From Actinophytocola oryzae (lineage in GTDB: Bacteria; Actinomycetota; Actinomycetes; Mycobacteriales; Pseudonocardiaceae): a stretch of DNA of 64,000 nt. The stretch covers positions 124,001-188,000 of the forward strand of contig NZ_SOCP01000015.1 of the NCBI RefSeq assembly GCF_004364325.1, in the 5' to 3' direction. Below, piece by piece: positions 34,917 through 43,148 of this stretch. The translations under genes were made by a program, and so were the position numbers. How positions within the stretch are numbered: the stretch's first letter is position 1; the number at the start of each line of letters is the position of its first letter. The notes beneath the pieces were generated by a model. The model saw nothing but the letters and a program-made list of their open reading frames with translations, made no database searches and was not told where the DNA came from.

Positions 34917-36458
34917 GTGGCAGCGGCAGAAGGCTGGACGGGCCGAACAGCGTGCGCACTGCAGGCAGCGATGCGCCTGAGCCACGAGGCGTTCGCCCAG
35001 CACCTCGGCGTCAGCGCACGCACCATCGCCGGTTGGCACCAGAAGCCAACAGCCCGCCCGCAGTCGGAGATCCAGCAGCTCCTGGACACGGCGCTCGACA
35101 GGGCCGCCCCCGCGGTCAAGGCTCGGTTCGCGGAGCTGACCGGCGAGAAAGCCGCCCCGTCAAGCGACGCCGAGCACCGCCTGAGCGCGGACCCGAACAT
35201 CAGTGCGGCTCTCCACTGGCTCGACCTGCACGCAGGCTGGGAGCCGGGCACAGCGCGCCGAGACGTAGCGGCCCGACTGGAACGCATCGACCTGCGGCAA
35301 CTCCAGGACCGAGGGACGCGCCGCGGCCGCGTCGACCAACGCCAGATCGCCGAAGTGCTCCGCGCGTACTACGGCGACCACCGCGGAGACCACGGCCAGT
35401 ACGCCGCGGCAGGCGCGCTGACCAGCGTCCTGACCCGCGCGGAATGGCTCGACCTGCACTGTCCACTGATCCCACCCGCCGACCGCCTGACCGTCACGAA
35501 CACGACCGCTGACGTCAACGTCGACCTGTCCGAGGACATGGCGAGCCGGGCAGCACAGCGGCTCGCCGAGACGCTGGCCCTCAACATCCGCATGACTGAC
35601 AGCCCGCTGTTCCGCCTGGTCAGCATCGAACCGCGTCCCGGTGCCATCACGGGGACGGCCGAGGTCACCCGCTTCGTGCGGTACGCCCTGACCATGGACC
35701 TGCTGGAAGGCGAGCTGGTAGACGCGATCGCGACCGGTACCCCGGTCCAACCCGGCACACTCCCCCTGCGGGACGCGTACCTACCAACCACGGACGCGGT
35801 CCTCGATCTGCCGAACCGCCTTTGCGCAGGCGGCACGCTGGCCCTATGCGCGATCGCACGCCCAGCAGACCCGTTCCGCGGCCCGGCCGACTACGTGCTC
35901 TTGGTCCAGGAACGGTCAGGTCACGTGGTCAACGCAGCTCGCCGCCTGGCCGTGATCCCGAAGGGCTTCCACGAGCCCCTGACCGACTACCGGTCCGACT
36001 CGCACCTGGGCGCGACCCTCCGCCGAGAGATGGAGGAGGAGCTGTTCGGCCGCGACGACGTCGACAGCACGTACGGCGAGCAGACCCAAGCCGACCCGAT
36101 GCACCCCAGCCGCCTGTCCGAGCCGATGCGATGGCTGATGGACCACTTGGACACGCTCCGCATGGAATGCACCGGGTTCGGCCTCAACCTGGTCAGCGGA
36201 AACTTCGAGTTCCCAGCCCTGATCGTCATCGACGACGAGACATTTTGGGCTCGCTTCGGCGGCCAGATCCAGGCGAATTGGGAAGCGTCGAGTCTGCGGC
36301 AGTATTCGAGCAGGGACCGTGATCTACTAAGCGAACTGGCAGCCGACGAGACCTGGAGCAACGAGGGATTGTTCGCACTGCTCCAGGGCCTCCGCAGACT
36401 GAGCGAAGTAGGCGGAGACAGGGTCAGTGCGCCGACGATCGAGTGGGAGATCAGCTAG
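34917..36458 (+). CDS. HTH-NUDIX fusion regulator (copy 1)
   Basis: A 513-residue protein. Residues 10-45 form an HTH (MRLSHEAFAQHLGVSARTIAGW). The C-terminal half contains a NUDIX-like core: GFHEPLTDYRSDSHLGATLR followed by REMEEELFG (about residues 355-385), close to the GX5EX7REUXEEXGU box. Streptomyces element pSAM2 and relatives carry a Nudix gene beside the activator of transfer genes (established for that element), so a role in control of transfer is plausible. The GTG start at 34917 follows GGGG. The C-terminal 350 residues are clearly homologous to the convergent gene at 36797-38857. It overlaps the next gene by 1 nt. Confidence 0.8.
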   Translation: MAAAEGWTGRTACALQAAMRLSHEAFAQHLGVSARTIAGWHQKPTARPQSEIQQLLDTALDRAAPAVKARFAELTGEKAAPSSDAEHRLSADPNISAALHWLDLHAGWEPGTARRDVAARLERIDLRQLQDRGTRRGRVDQRQIAEVLRAYYGDHRGDHGQYAAAGALTSVLTRAEWLDLHCPLIPPADRLTVTNTTADVNVDLSEDMASRAAQRLAETLALNIRMTDSPLFRLVSIEPRPGAITGTAEVTRFVRYALTMDLLEGELVDAIATGTPVQPGTLPLRDAYLPTTDAVLDLPNRLCAGGTLALCAIARPADPFRGPADYVLLVQERSGHVVNAARRLAVIPKGFHEPLTDYRSDSHLGATLRREMEEELFGRDDVDSTYGEQTQADPMHPSRLSEPMRWLMDHLDTLRMECTGFGLNLVSGNFEFPALIVIDDETFWARFGGQIQANWEASSLRQYSSRDRDLLSELAADETWSNEGLFALLQGLRRLSEVGGDRVSAPTIEWEIS

Positions 36459-36808
36459 TGGCAGCGAACTGGTGCTCCGGCAACGCCGCAGAGGACACGA
36501 AGGACAACCGCGGCTGGCTGCTGGGCCACTTCATCCACCCGTCGGAAGGCGTCCGCCACAGCAAAGACGTAGAGGTCAAGTGGGCCACCCACCAGGCAGG
36601 CGAAGTACGCCATGAATGGACGAAGGACGACCAGCGCACAACGCTGGTCGTCCTGATCCAGGGCGAGTTCCGGGTGGACCTGACGGAGGGCAGCAAGGTC
36701 CTGTCCAAGCAGGGCGACTACGTGATGTGGGGCCCAGGCATCGACCACTCGTACGAGTCCCTGACCGACGCGGTGGTCATGGTCGTCCGCTGGCCGTCAG
36801 CCACCTGA
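36458..36808 (+). CDS. Small cupin-like protein
   Basis: A 116-residue protein. The GTG shares its G with the TAG of the upstream NUDIX gene (TAGTG), so the two are co-translated. The core has the beta-strand pattern of a cupin: VKWATHQAGEVRHEW, TTLVVLIQGEFRVDLTEGS, VLSKQGDYVMWGPGIDHSYE, with one His motif (PGIDHSYE) and a Glu. The conserved N-terminus AANWCSGNAAEDTKDNRGW is shared by many actinobacterial mobile-element proteins sometimes mislabelled signal peptidase. Function unknown. Its end overlaps the convergent gene by 12 bp. Confidence 0.78.
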   Translation: MAANWCSGNAAEDTKDNRGWLLGHFIHPSEGVRHSKDVEVKWATHQAGEVRHEWTKDDQRTTLVVLIQGEFRVDLTEGSKVLSKQGDYVMWGPGIDHSYESLTDAVVMVVRWPSAT

Positions 36809-38857
36809 CACCACCTCGACGCTCGGCAGCCGCACACGCGGCCCACCGATCTCACGCAGCCGCCGCACCCCCTGCAGGAACGAGAACAACCCCTCGTTGC
36901 TCCACGACTCGTCCATGATCAGCTTGCTGATCAAGTGCTCATCCAGACTGGAGTAGATCCGCAAACCGGCCGACTCCCAGTTGGCCTCGATCACTCCCCC
37001 GAACCGAGGCCAGAACTCCTCGTCGTCGATGACCACCAACGCGGCGAACTCGTAGTTCCCACTGACCAGGTTGAGCCCAAAGCCCGTGCACTCGGTCCGC
37101 AGCCGCCCAGGCTCGTCGAGCAGCCACCGCATCGGCTCGGAAAGCCGCCCAGGATGCATGGGTGCCGCTGCTCTGCCGTGCCCAGTGGTGGAGTCGACCT
37201 CGGCACGTCCGAACAACTCCTCCTCCATCTCCCGGAGCAGGGTCGAGCTGATCCGCGCGTCACCGCGCACGTCGGTCAACGGCTCGTGGAACCCCTTGGG
37301 TATGACTGCGAGCCGCCCGGCACCGTTTACGACCTGTCCGGACCGCTCCTGGACCAGCAGCGCGTAGTCCGCGGGTCCGCGATACGGGTCGGCCGGCCGC
37401 GCGATCGCGGTGAGCCCGGCGACCCCACCCGCGCACACCCGATTCGGCAGATCGAGCACGGCAGCGAGGTCGGGCAGGTACCGGTCACGCAGCGGTAGGT
37501 CTCCAGGGCGGGTATCCCTCCCGGCCACCAGCGCCTCGGCTATCTCGCGCTCCAGCAGGTCCATCGTCAGCGCATAAACACCGAACGATGCCAACCCCAC
37601 GCCCCCGGCCAGGACACCGTCTCGGATGTCGACGTCGACCAGCCGATACAGCGGCTTGTTGGTCATCCGCACGCCCAGGGCCGCGGCCTCGGCGAGCCGC
37701 TCCACGGCGACAGGGTTGTCCACGTGGACTACTCGATCGATGCTCTCCAACTCAGGATCGGTCAGCGCCACCTGCTCCGTGTCGGACCTCAGCGGCAAGG
37801 CCGCATGGGACCAGTCCGTTCGAGTCAGGACCGAGGTGCACACTGGCTGACCATCGACGTCTGCGGTATACACCCGATGAGGTGGGGCGCTGTCGCCGTA
37901 GTAGTCCGTCAATGCCTGCGCGAGCTGGCCTCGGCCGACGTTCCGCAGCGCAAAGCCTCGCTCCCGCGCGTCGCCGAGATCCCACGTCTCAAGCCGCTCG
38001 GCCACCCTCCTCCGAGTCGAATCGGCCACCCAACCGCCGAGATCCTCCAGCAACTCGGCGCGCGCCACGCCCGACCTCCCCTCGGGTCCAATGGCAGTTG
38101 ATGCGCGGCGAACCTCCGCAGCGTTCACCCCGAGTTGACGCGCACCTGCCCCGGTCATAGTCGCCGAGGTCGCGTCAGCAGCCTCACCGTGTGAGCGCAC
38201 CAACGAGTCAGGTGCCGACGCTGATGCGATCGGCCTCCGTGACGTGCTCCCTGCCCGAAGAGGGGGACAAAACCCGAGGTCAATATCGGCTGCTACACCG
38301 AGGACCGCTCGGAAGGCAGTGCGGTACACGGCCGTCGGCCATCGAACCTCACCTCGTTCGTACCGCCCAACGGCCTGAGCGTCGAGAGACGTGTAGTGCT
38401 TCTTGGTCGTCCGCCACAGGTACTCGTTCACAGCTTCCGCCAGCTCAGCTCGACTCATGCTGTAGCCCGGTGTGGTGGGAGACGGCGTCGACTCTCGCGC
38501 AGTCCGAAACTTCAGATTCGCTTCAACGGACCGCACCTCCCTGATGTGACGCTCCTGTTGCTCAGCCGGGGCTGGTTCCTCTGCGTCAGCCGGGGCCACC
38601 TCGGCAGGTGGCGACAACAACTCTTCGACGCTTACCCCAAAGATCCGCTCAAGCAACCGAGCGGTAGCAGGGCGAACCGCGCCGAGCGGCTGGCCACCGA
38701 CCCCCCGACCGGCAACGAGCCGCTGAAGATGCCGAACACTGATGGTTCCAGGCTCACCGTGATCACGAGCGAAGAGCTCGGCGAACTCAGCGAACTCCTC
38801 GAAAGTCTGAAGCCGTTCCTTGATCATCTGTTCGAGCAACGTCCGATGCAACCTCAT
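36797..38857 (-). CDS. HTH-NUDIX fusion regulator (copy 2, long form)
   Basis: A 686-residue relative of the gene at 34917. It has two N-terminal DNA-binding-like parts: residues 1-80 (LQTFEEFAEFAELFARDHGE, with TISVRHLQRLVAG) and a second helical module near 140-180 (SRAELAEAVNEYLW; VGRYERGEVRWP). The shared C-terminal region begins near residue 280 and contains LTDYYGD, VLTRTDW, VYALTMDLLE, LPNRVCAGG, ARPADPYRGPADYALLVQER, the NUDIX-like REMEEELFG and FGLNLVSGNYEF, all with direct counterparts in copy 1. Convergent orientation of two such regulators suggests fusion of two elements or a duplicated control circuit. Confidence 0.78.
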   Translation of the reverse strand: MRLHRTLLEQMIKERLQTFEEFAEFAELFARDHGEPGTISVRHLQRLVAGRGVGGQPLGAVRPATARLLERIFGVSVEELLSPPAEVAPADAEEPAPAEQQERHIREVRSVEANLKFRTARESTPSPTTPGYSMSRAELAEAVNEYLWRTTKKHYTSLDAQAVGRYERGEVRWPTAVYRTAFRAVLGVAADIDLGFCPPLRAGSTSRRPIASASAPDSLVRSHGEAADATSATMTGAGARQLGVNAAEVRRASTAIGPEGRSGVARAELLEDLGGWVADSTRRRVAERLETWDLGDARERGFALRNVGRGQLAQALTDYYGDSAPPHRVYTADVDGQPVCTSVLTRTDWSHAALPLRSDTEQVALTDPELESIDRVVHVDNPVAVERLAEAAALGVRMTNKPLYRLVDVDIRDGVLAGGVGLASFGVYALTMDLLEREIAEALVAGRDTRPGDLPLRDRYLPDLAAVLDLPNRVCAGGVAGLTAIARPADPYRGPADYALLVQERSGQVVNGAGRLAVIPKGFHEPLTDVRGDARISSTLLREMEEELFGRAEVDSTTGHGRAAAPMHPGRLSEPMRWLLDEPGRLRTECTGFGLNLVSGNYEFAALVVIDDEEFWPRFGGVIEANWESAGLRIYSSLDEHLISKLIMDESWSNEGLFSFLQGVRRLREIGGPRVRLPSVEVVSGG

Positions 38858-39019
38858 GCTGAAGCCCCTCCCACCTGCACAGATGCCGCGTCAAGGTCGT
38901 GGGGATGTCGCACCGAGATCGTTGAGCTGATCTAGAGCTGACACCACGATGATTTCAAGTGAAGCACACGCGTCACTGCAGGTCACTACGCCCACGCCTA
39001 GGGCGAGAGAAGGGGCGAC

Positions 39020-39214
39020 ATGCGCAGCTCGCAGACTCCCGGCCGCAGCACTCCAGGTGCCAGCAACGCCGCCGTATATGCACGGTTGGCCGCCATTGAG
39101 AGGCACGTGGCCGAGATTGCCAAGCGTCTCGACGAGATGAAGATCCTCATCACAACACTTGACCTCATAACACCGAACCATCAGCACCAGCCGGACAACG
39201 AAGAGAAACCGTGA
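39020..39214 (+). CDS. Small coiled-coil protein
   Basis: A 64-residue protein. GAAGGGG lies 6 nt before the ATG. Residues 18-50 form an amphipathic helix (VYARLAAIERHVAEIAKRLD) like the C-terminal coiled coil of the regulator at 34396. The first 17 residues are Ser/Gly/Pro rich. No family was recognised. It may be a remnant or partner of the coiled-coil HTH proteins. Confidence 0.55.
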   Translation: MRSSQTPGRSTPGASNAAVYARLAAIERHVAEIAKRLDEMKILITTLDLITPNHQHQPDNEEKP

Positions 39215-39408
39215 TCTTGGTGTCACGGAGCAACCAAGCGCTGCTCGCCGGAGACACACTGATGCTTACCAGCGCCGACTCTCTTAGACACCACTCCGCC
39301 GAGCGAACTGGACTACACCGAAACCGTGAAGCAGCATACAAGGCTCTCAAACAGCAACCAGGTCCAGGTCTGGCGGGCAAGAAGGACATTGGATTCGGAA
39401 TCAGCTAA
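39211..39408 (+). CDS. Possible small coupled ORF
   Basis: A 65-residue frame whose GTG overlaps the TGA of the preceding gene by 4 nt (GTGA), the style of real coupled genes here. The composition (RHHSAERTGLHRNREAAYKA) is not compelling, no family is evident, and the end overlaps the SIR2-like gene on the other strand by 8 bp. It is listed because of the coupling only. Confidence 0.3.
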   Translation: MILVSRSNQALLAGDTLMLTSADSLRHHSAERTGLHRNREAAYKALKQQPGPGLAGKKDIGFGIS

Positions 39409-40495
39409 ACAAATCCCAATGTTCACAACTCAATCCTGCAGGCAATCCGTCGCGGCAGATGACAATATCATTAGACTGATCCTCAGGATCGCCTAACGCT
39501 TTATACACGGTTGACTCGGAAGGATGCTCTCCGTAGGTAATCACTAGCACTCGTCTCACTTTCGCGCTAGAACGAAAAATTTCTCCTAGCCGACGATTCA
39601 GGATTTGATCTCCAAATCCATATCCGCAAATGATCCATATATCGCTAGCGCGCAGGCGGCCAAGAAATGCCTCATAAGCTAGGCTGAACGGGTGCTCGGC
39701 GACAAGTCGCACTTTGCCTGCTTGACTGGTGAGAACTACCGCCGGGGTCCAGAGCGTCCTACCTTGTTCGAGTCTCTCCCAGTACTCGACAGCTCGAAGG
39801 TCGCCTAGCCTGAATTTATACACTCTTCCTTCGGGAGAATTTAGCCATCCTAAGGAGCCATGCAATTGTATAACGACGATCGGAGAAGGAGGGAGGTTGT
39901 CCACACCTCGTATCGCCCAACAATCGACCAAGGCTTCATCAGTAATACTACTTGAACTTTTCGCATATCCGGCAGCGAGATCAGATACGTTTGAAGAATC
40001 GTCTAGTACACCCTGCAGAAGCAGACTATCATAGTTAAGTGTCGCGATCGTCACGGACGACGACCTGTCGAGCGCCTTGACAGCTTCAACAAAGCGGGTA
40101 GTGACTGACTTATCCAAGGTGGACGTGCTAATACTTTCTTTATCGATGGCGCGCAGAGTAATCGCAACACCTCGCGTATACACAGTTCTCAAGAAACCGG
40201 AAGAAGCTTCTATCTGGTTGACGATCTCAGTCTGATCAGTCCCAAACATTGCTGGCAAAGGCGCAATCGCCGCGAGCGCAGTGGCCATTAGGTCGAGTGG
40301 ACCAAGGATACTTTCGAAACCAGACGGCTCGTCCTCCGGGTTAATAGCATTCGCAAGGTGGGCAAGCACCTCATTCGCTTGATCGCCACCAAGCTTGGCA
40401 AACTCGTCTGCAAGGCGAGTTGACAAGCTCGTCACATTCAAATCCGGGTTGTCCGCAATAGACACACCGTTGCCCATCAGAACGGTAATGGTCAC
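39401..40495 (-). CDS. SIR2-like NADase-type protein of the retron locus
   Basis: A 364-residue protein with the features of the SIR2-like family used as NAD-depleting effectors in several antiphage systems (family knowledge). It has an N-terminal Rossmann start VLMGNGVSIAD (glycine loop), the TLNYDSLLL motif (Asn and Asp near the NAD site, about residue 155), QLHGSLGWL with the candidate catalytic His (about 212), and the closing CGYGFGDQI (about 292-300). GTG 40495 is preferred over GTG 40501 because GGGAG lies 7 nt upstream. It lies about 108 nt after the reverse transcriptase gene on the same strand. The DNA is less GC rich than its surroundings, a sign of transfer. Confidence 0.8.
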   Translation of the reverse strand: MTITVLMGNGVSIADNPDLNVTSLSTRLADEFAKLGGDQANEVLAHLANAINPEDEPSGFESILGPLDLMATALAAIAPLPAMFGTDQTEIVNQIEASSGFLRTVYTRGVAITLRAIDKESISTSTLDKSVTTRFVEAVKALDRSSSVTIATLNYDSLLLQGVLDDSSNVSDLAAGYAKSSSSITDEALVDCWAIRGVDNLPPSPIVVIQLHGSLGWLNSPEGRVYKFRLGDLRAVEYWERLEQGRTLWTPAVVLTSQAGKVRLVAEHPFSLAYEAFLGRLRASDIWIICGYGFGDQILNRRLGEIFRSSAKVRRVLVITYGEHPSESTVYKALGDPEDQSNDIVICRDGLPAGLSCEHWDLFS

Positions 40496-40602
40496 TATCA
40501 CTCTCCCGCAATATCCCGCAGGGACATTTCACTAAGATCAAAATAAGTGCGCAGTATGCAAAAGTCGGAGCGACATCAATCGTGACACCTGCGCATGCTA
40601 TG

Positions 40603-41727
40603 TCAATTGACGGGAAACGCTTGTGCGCGCAATATCTGTCGCCAAGCGCTGACAGTCTCACGCGCCCACTCCGGTTCCACACTCATAGCAAAAGCCAGGC
40701 AACCATCTATATGGTTAACAAACGAAAACAGAGATCGGAACCCGCGGTGTATTGCATGGGACCGGAGACCGAACTTATCGACTCCACGTAAATGTACATT
40801 AATCCGGCGTCGAAATTCCGGAGTAAGGCGAACAACATCACCGTCGACTAGCAGTCCAAGCACGATGTGGCGAGCGCCTGGCGGGATGATTCTTGTCTTC
40901 CTTTCATGCAAAATGAATCCTTGCGAACGAACAGCGCTTGTAGCCTTACCAATAATCCGTACAGCGATTGCCCGATTAAACCCGTGACCAGCTGAAAATA
41001 CGAGGTCATCGGAATACCGAGTATAGACAAGACCCCACTCTTGAGCTAACCCAGCAAGTGCATAGTCCATCGGTGTTGCAACCGCATTGGCAAGTGCGCC
41101 ACTTGTTGGCCCACCTTGCGGTAGATAACCTACTGTATTCACCGCATATGATGGAATTGCACTATAGCGAGTTGAGCCAACCCTCTGCGATCCGGACAGG
41201 CCAGCACGAGTGCAAAGTCGCGCCAACTCTAGCGACATCAGCCGAGAGTACCCCCTCGCGCGAAATACCAGGTAAACCTGCCGCTCAGAGATACTTCCGA
41301 AGAAATCATGTAAGTCAAGCTTGACAAGCCACCTGGCACCCAAGTGACGTCGGGCGCACTCAACAATCGATATACCCTGCCGGTAGGCGAAGCTAGAAGG
41401 ATGCTGGGGAATGTTTCCAAGCGCTCGTTTCAATATGACTCGTTGCACATCCATGAGTCCCGGCTCAGGAGCAGAGATGTGCCGTTTTCCGCCAGACCTC
41501 TTCGGTGCCACGATGTCGGTATAAGGATCAGCTACACGCGCGACAATATCGCGCAAGTACAGGTATGGCGCGCCGGTAAGGTGCGCCAAGTGCTTGAGGC
41601 TCAAAATCGGCAATGCGTCGCGGGCTTCATTGCGCACCATCTGTTCAAGGGCGTGGTCGAGCACAGCTCTTTCGACTCCAGCCGCAAGTCCGGCCTGCCG
41701 GTAGAGGTGAGGAGACGAGTGGTCCAT
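40603..41727 (-). CDS. Retron-type reverse transcriptase
   Basis: A 374-residue RT without a maturase or endonuclease domain, the retron length. Motifs in order are GGKRHISAPEPGLMDVQRVIL (about 79-99, listed as fingers region), the retron X-region site CARRH (124-128, a variant of NAxxH), motif A KLDLHDFFGSI (Asp138), LPQGGPTSGALAN (202-214), the catalytic YSDD (238-241) and VLGL (289-292) where retron RTs have the VTG of region Y. The ATG at 41727 lies just before the candidate a2 repeat, which overlaps codons 4-8. GTG 41664 is an alternative start downstream of it. A structured 185-nt spacer precedes it. Partner genes sit on both sides. Confidence 0.88.
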   Translation of the reverse strand: MDHSSPHLYRQAGLAAGVERAVLDHALEQMVRNEARDALPILSLKHLAHLTGAPYLYLRDIVARVADPYTDIVAPKRSGGKRHISAPEPGLMDVQRVILKRALGNIPQHPSSFAYRQGISIVECARRHLGARWLVKLDLHDFFGSISERQVYLVFRARGYSRLMSLELARLCTRAGLSGSQRVGSTRYSAIPSYAVNTVGYLPQGGPTSGALANAVATPMDYALAGLAQEWGLVYTRYSDDLVFSAGHGFNRAIAVRIIGKATSAVRSQGFILHERKTRIIPPGARHIVLGLLVDGDVVRLTPEFRRRINVHLRGVDKFGLRSHAIHRGFRSLFSFVNHIDGCLAFAMSVEPEWARETVSAWRQILRAQAFPVN

Positions 41728-41919
41728 CTACTTTGGTGATATCCCGACAGGGGAGGCGAAGTCCTCCCCAGTCTCCGTCGGGCCAGAGGGCTTCGCCTCG
41801 CCAACCGTAGCGCAGGCTCGTCCGGCGGTTGCAGTCAGCCGCAACCATTGAGCCATAGGACTCAACGCGCCGATACCATGTATCGGCATCACTAGGTGTT
41901 CCACAAGTCTCCTCACCTC
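41704..41919 (-). ncRNA. Candidate retron msr-msd RNA
   Basis: The spacer before the RT gene is bounded by a perfect 13-bp inverted repeat: GTCTCCTCACCTC (41907-41919 on +) and GAGGTGAGGAGAC (41704-41716 on +), the position of retron a1 and a2. Between them, read on the minus strand, are GCCGATAC-ATG-GTATCGGC (41887-41869), a TTGAG/CTCAA hairpin (41865-41848), GGTTGC/GCAACC (41846-41827), then a long hairpin made of CCCGAC/GTCGGG (41782-41777 with 41748-41743) and GGGGAGG/CCTCCCC (41769-41763 with 41756-41750). The order of small hairpins then one long hairpin is that of msr followed by msd. The branching guanosine and msDNA ends cannot be fixed by eye. Confidence 0.72.
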
Positions 41920-43148
41920 AACCGCTGAGGATAGTACGGCAACGTCGATCCTTCCAGATGCGCGGTCGCGACACGATCCATTCTCTTGGAGAATTGAAGT
42001 TCAGCGCGCCCCGCTGCGGTTACTCGAAGCGGCAGGAGAGTGACAAATCCGAGACCTGCTAGCAAGTTTAGGTATTGCTGAACTTCGGTTTCGGATATAT
42101 TCAGCCTGTGGGCAATGAGAGTCTCAGTTTGTTGACTATGTCCGACCAATGCAAGAACCGCCAGCAGCAGATCAATAGGGCGACGGAAGCGACCCGCATC
42201 AAAAGCTTTCGACAGCCTCGCCTGACTGGCCTGCTTGACGACTCTCCCAAGATCGCGATTGGGCACATAGGCGCCCAATTCCGCCACGAGCTCTGATGGA
42301 AATACTCGGCCATCGAAGAATCGATACCAACCCTTTCTCCTGCTACGCAGTATCTCGGGGACGTTATTGGGCACACCCGTGTGCATGACAAACAGCCCAG
42401 CGCTACCAGCAAACCCGAGACCCGTGCCGCTTGACTTTGAACGTGGCACATATCGACGACAGATATGCTCTACTTGCTTTTGCTCTTCTTTTGTCCAATC
42501 GGCGGTTTCAAACGACGGTGCCGGAGCGGCCACCAGCAAGCGGTCAACGCTCGACGTCCGCGCTATTCGCCGATGGGCCACGGCTGACACGGCGTACGCG
42601 ACGACAACGATTTTTATCCACCCAAAAGAACGCCAACTCCGGATCCTAGGATGTCTAACAAGCATGTCGGCGTAGCGTTGCACTTGAGTACCTGATCCAG
42701 AGTAGTCGGTCACAAGAACGAAAGCACGACAACGCCTTCGATAAAGGTCGTAAACATCGGTAGCCGGATGAAGCCACATTGATGGTTCTCGACCTGGCCG
42801 ATCACCCGTGAAATCCCGAATCAGATTCCCAACGGCGCCCTCACTACCTGGCGTAGATGAGATAGGATCGCCAGGGGAAAAAGTCGTATATGCAACATGC
42901 CGATGCCCGGGTTGATTCGACCCTGGTATATCTTCCGCGGAGAGGATCGGCAGCAATACTGCATGCGTACCAGACGGTAGCTCACTACCGAGCGATTCGA
43001 TCTTCTCACGGAGGCCCACGCGGATCATGGTCGCGTCTGCGACCTGCAGACTATCGACAAGAAGCTCCGCAGCCGGTCGATCCGGCTCGCTGAAGTTCTG
43101 CAGCCATGCGACACCCCGAGTGGTCCGACTCGGGCGCTTGGGTTCCAT
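41913..43148 (-). CDS. Phosphoribosyltransferase-like / winged-helix protein (retron partner)
   Basis: A 411-residue protein. The central domain has a PRPP-loop-like motif FVLVTDYSGSGTQV (residues 143-156), equivalent to the hydrophobic-DD-x-TGGT loop of type I PRTases. It is preceded by beta-strand VLLPILSAEDIPG. The C-terminal part (about 320-395) is a winged helix (LLAVLALVGHSQQTETLIAH; LNISETEVQQYLNLLAGLGF; LLPLRVTAAGR). PRTase/winged-helix proteins are the effector partner in one of the published retron types (from memory). Its TGA lies inside the a1 repeat of the candidate ncRNA. It is the first gene of the locus, so the toxic activity, RNA and RT are probably expressed together. Confidence 0.78.
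   Translation of the reverse strand: MEPKRPSRTTRGVAWLQNFSEPDRPAAELLVDSLQVADATMIRVGLREKIESLGSELPSGTHAVLLPILSAEDIPGSNQPGHRHVAYTTFSPGDPISSTPGSEGAVGNLIRDFTGDRPGREPSMWLHPATDVYDLYRRRCRAFVLVTDYSGSGTQVQRYADMLVRHPRIRSWRSFGWIKIVVVAYAVSAVAHRRIARTSSVDRLLVAAPAPSFETADWTKEEQKQVEHICRRYVPRSKSSGTGLGFAGSAGLFVMHTGVPNNVPEILRSRRKGWYRFFDGRVFPSELVAELGAYVPNRDLGRVVKQASQARLSKAFDAGRFRRPIDLLLAVLALVGHSQQTETLIAHRLNISETEVQQYLNLLAGLGFVTLLPLRVTAAGRAELQFSKRMDRVATAHLEGSTLPYYPQRLR

Noticed and set aside
39401..40495. SIR2-like gene as a true sirtuin deacetylase
   Set aside because: It lacks the zinc-binding Cys set of deacetylase sirtuins and matches the prokaryotic defence-type SIR2-like pattern instead.
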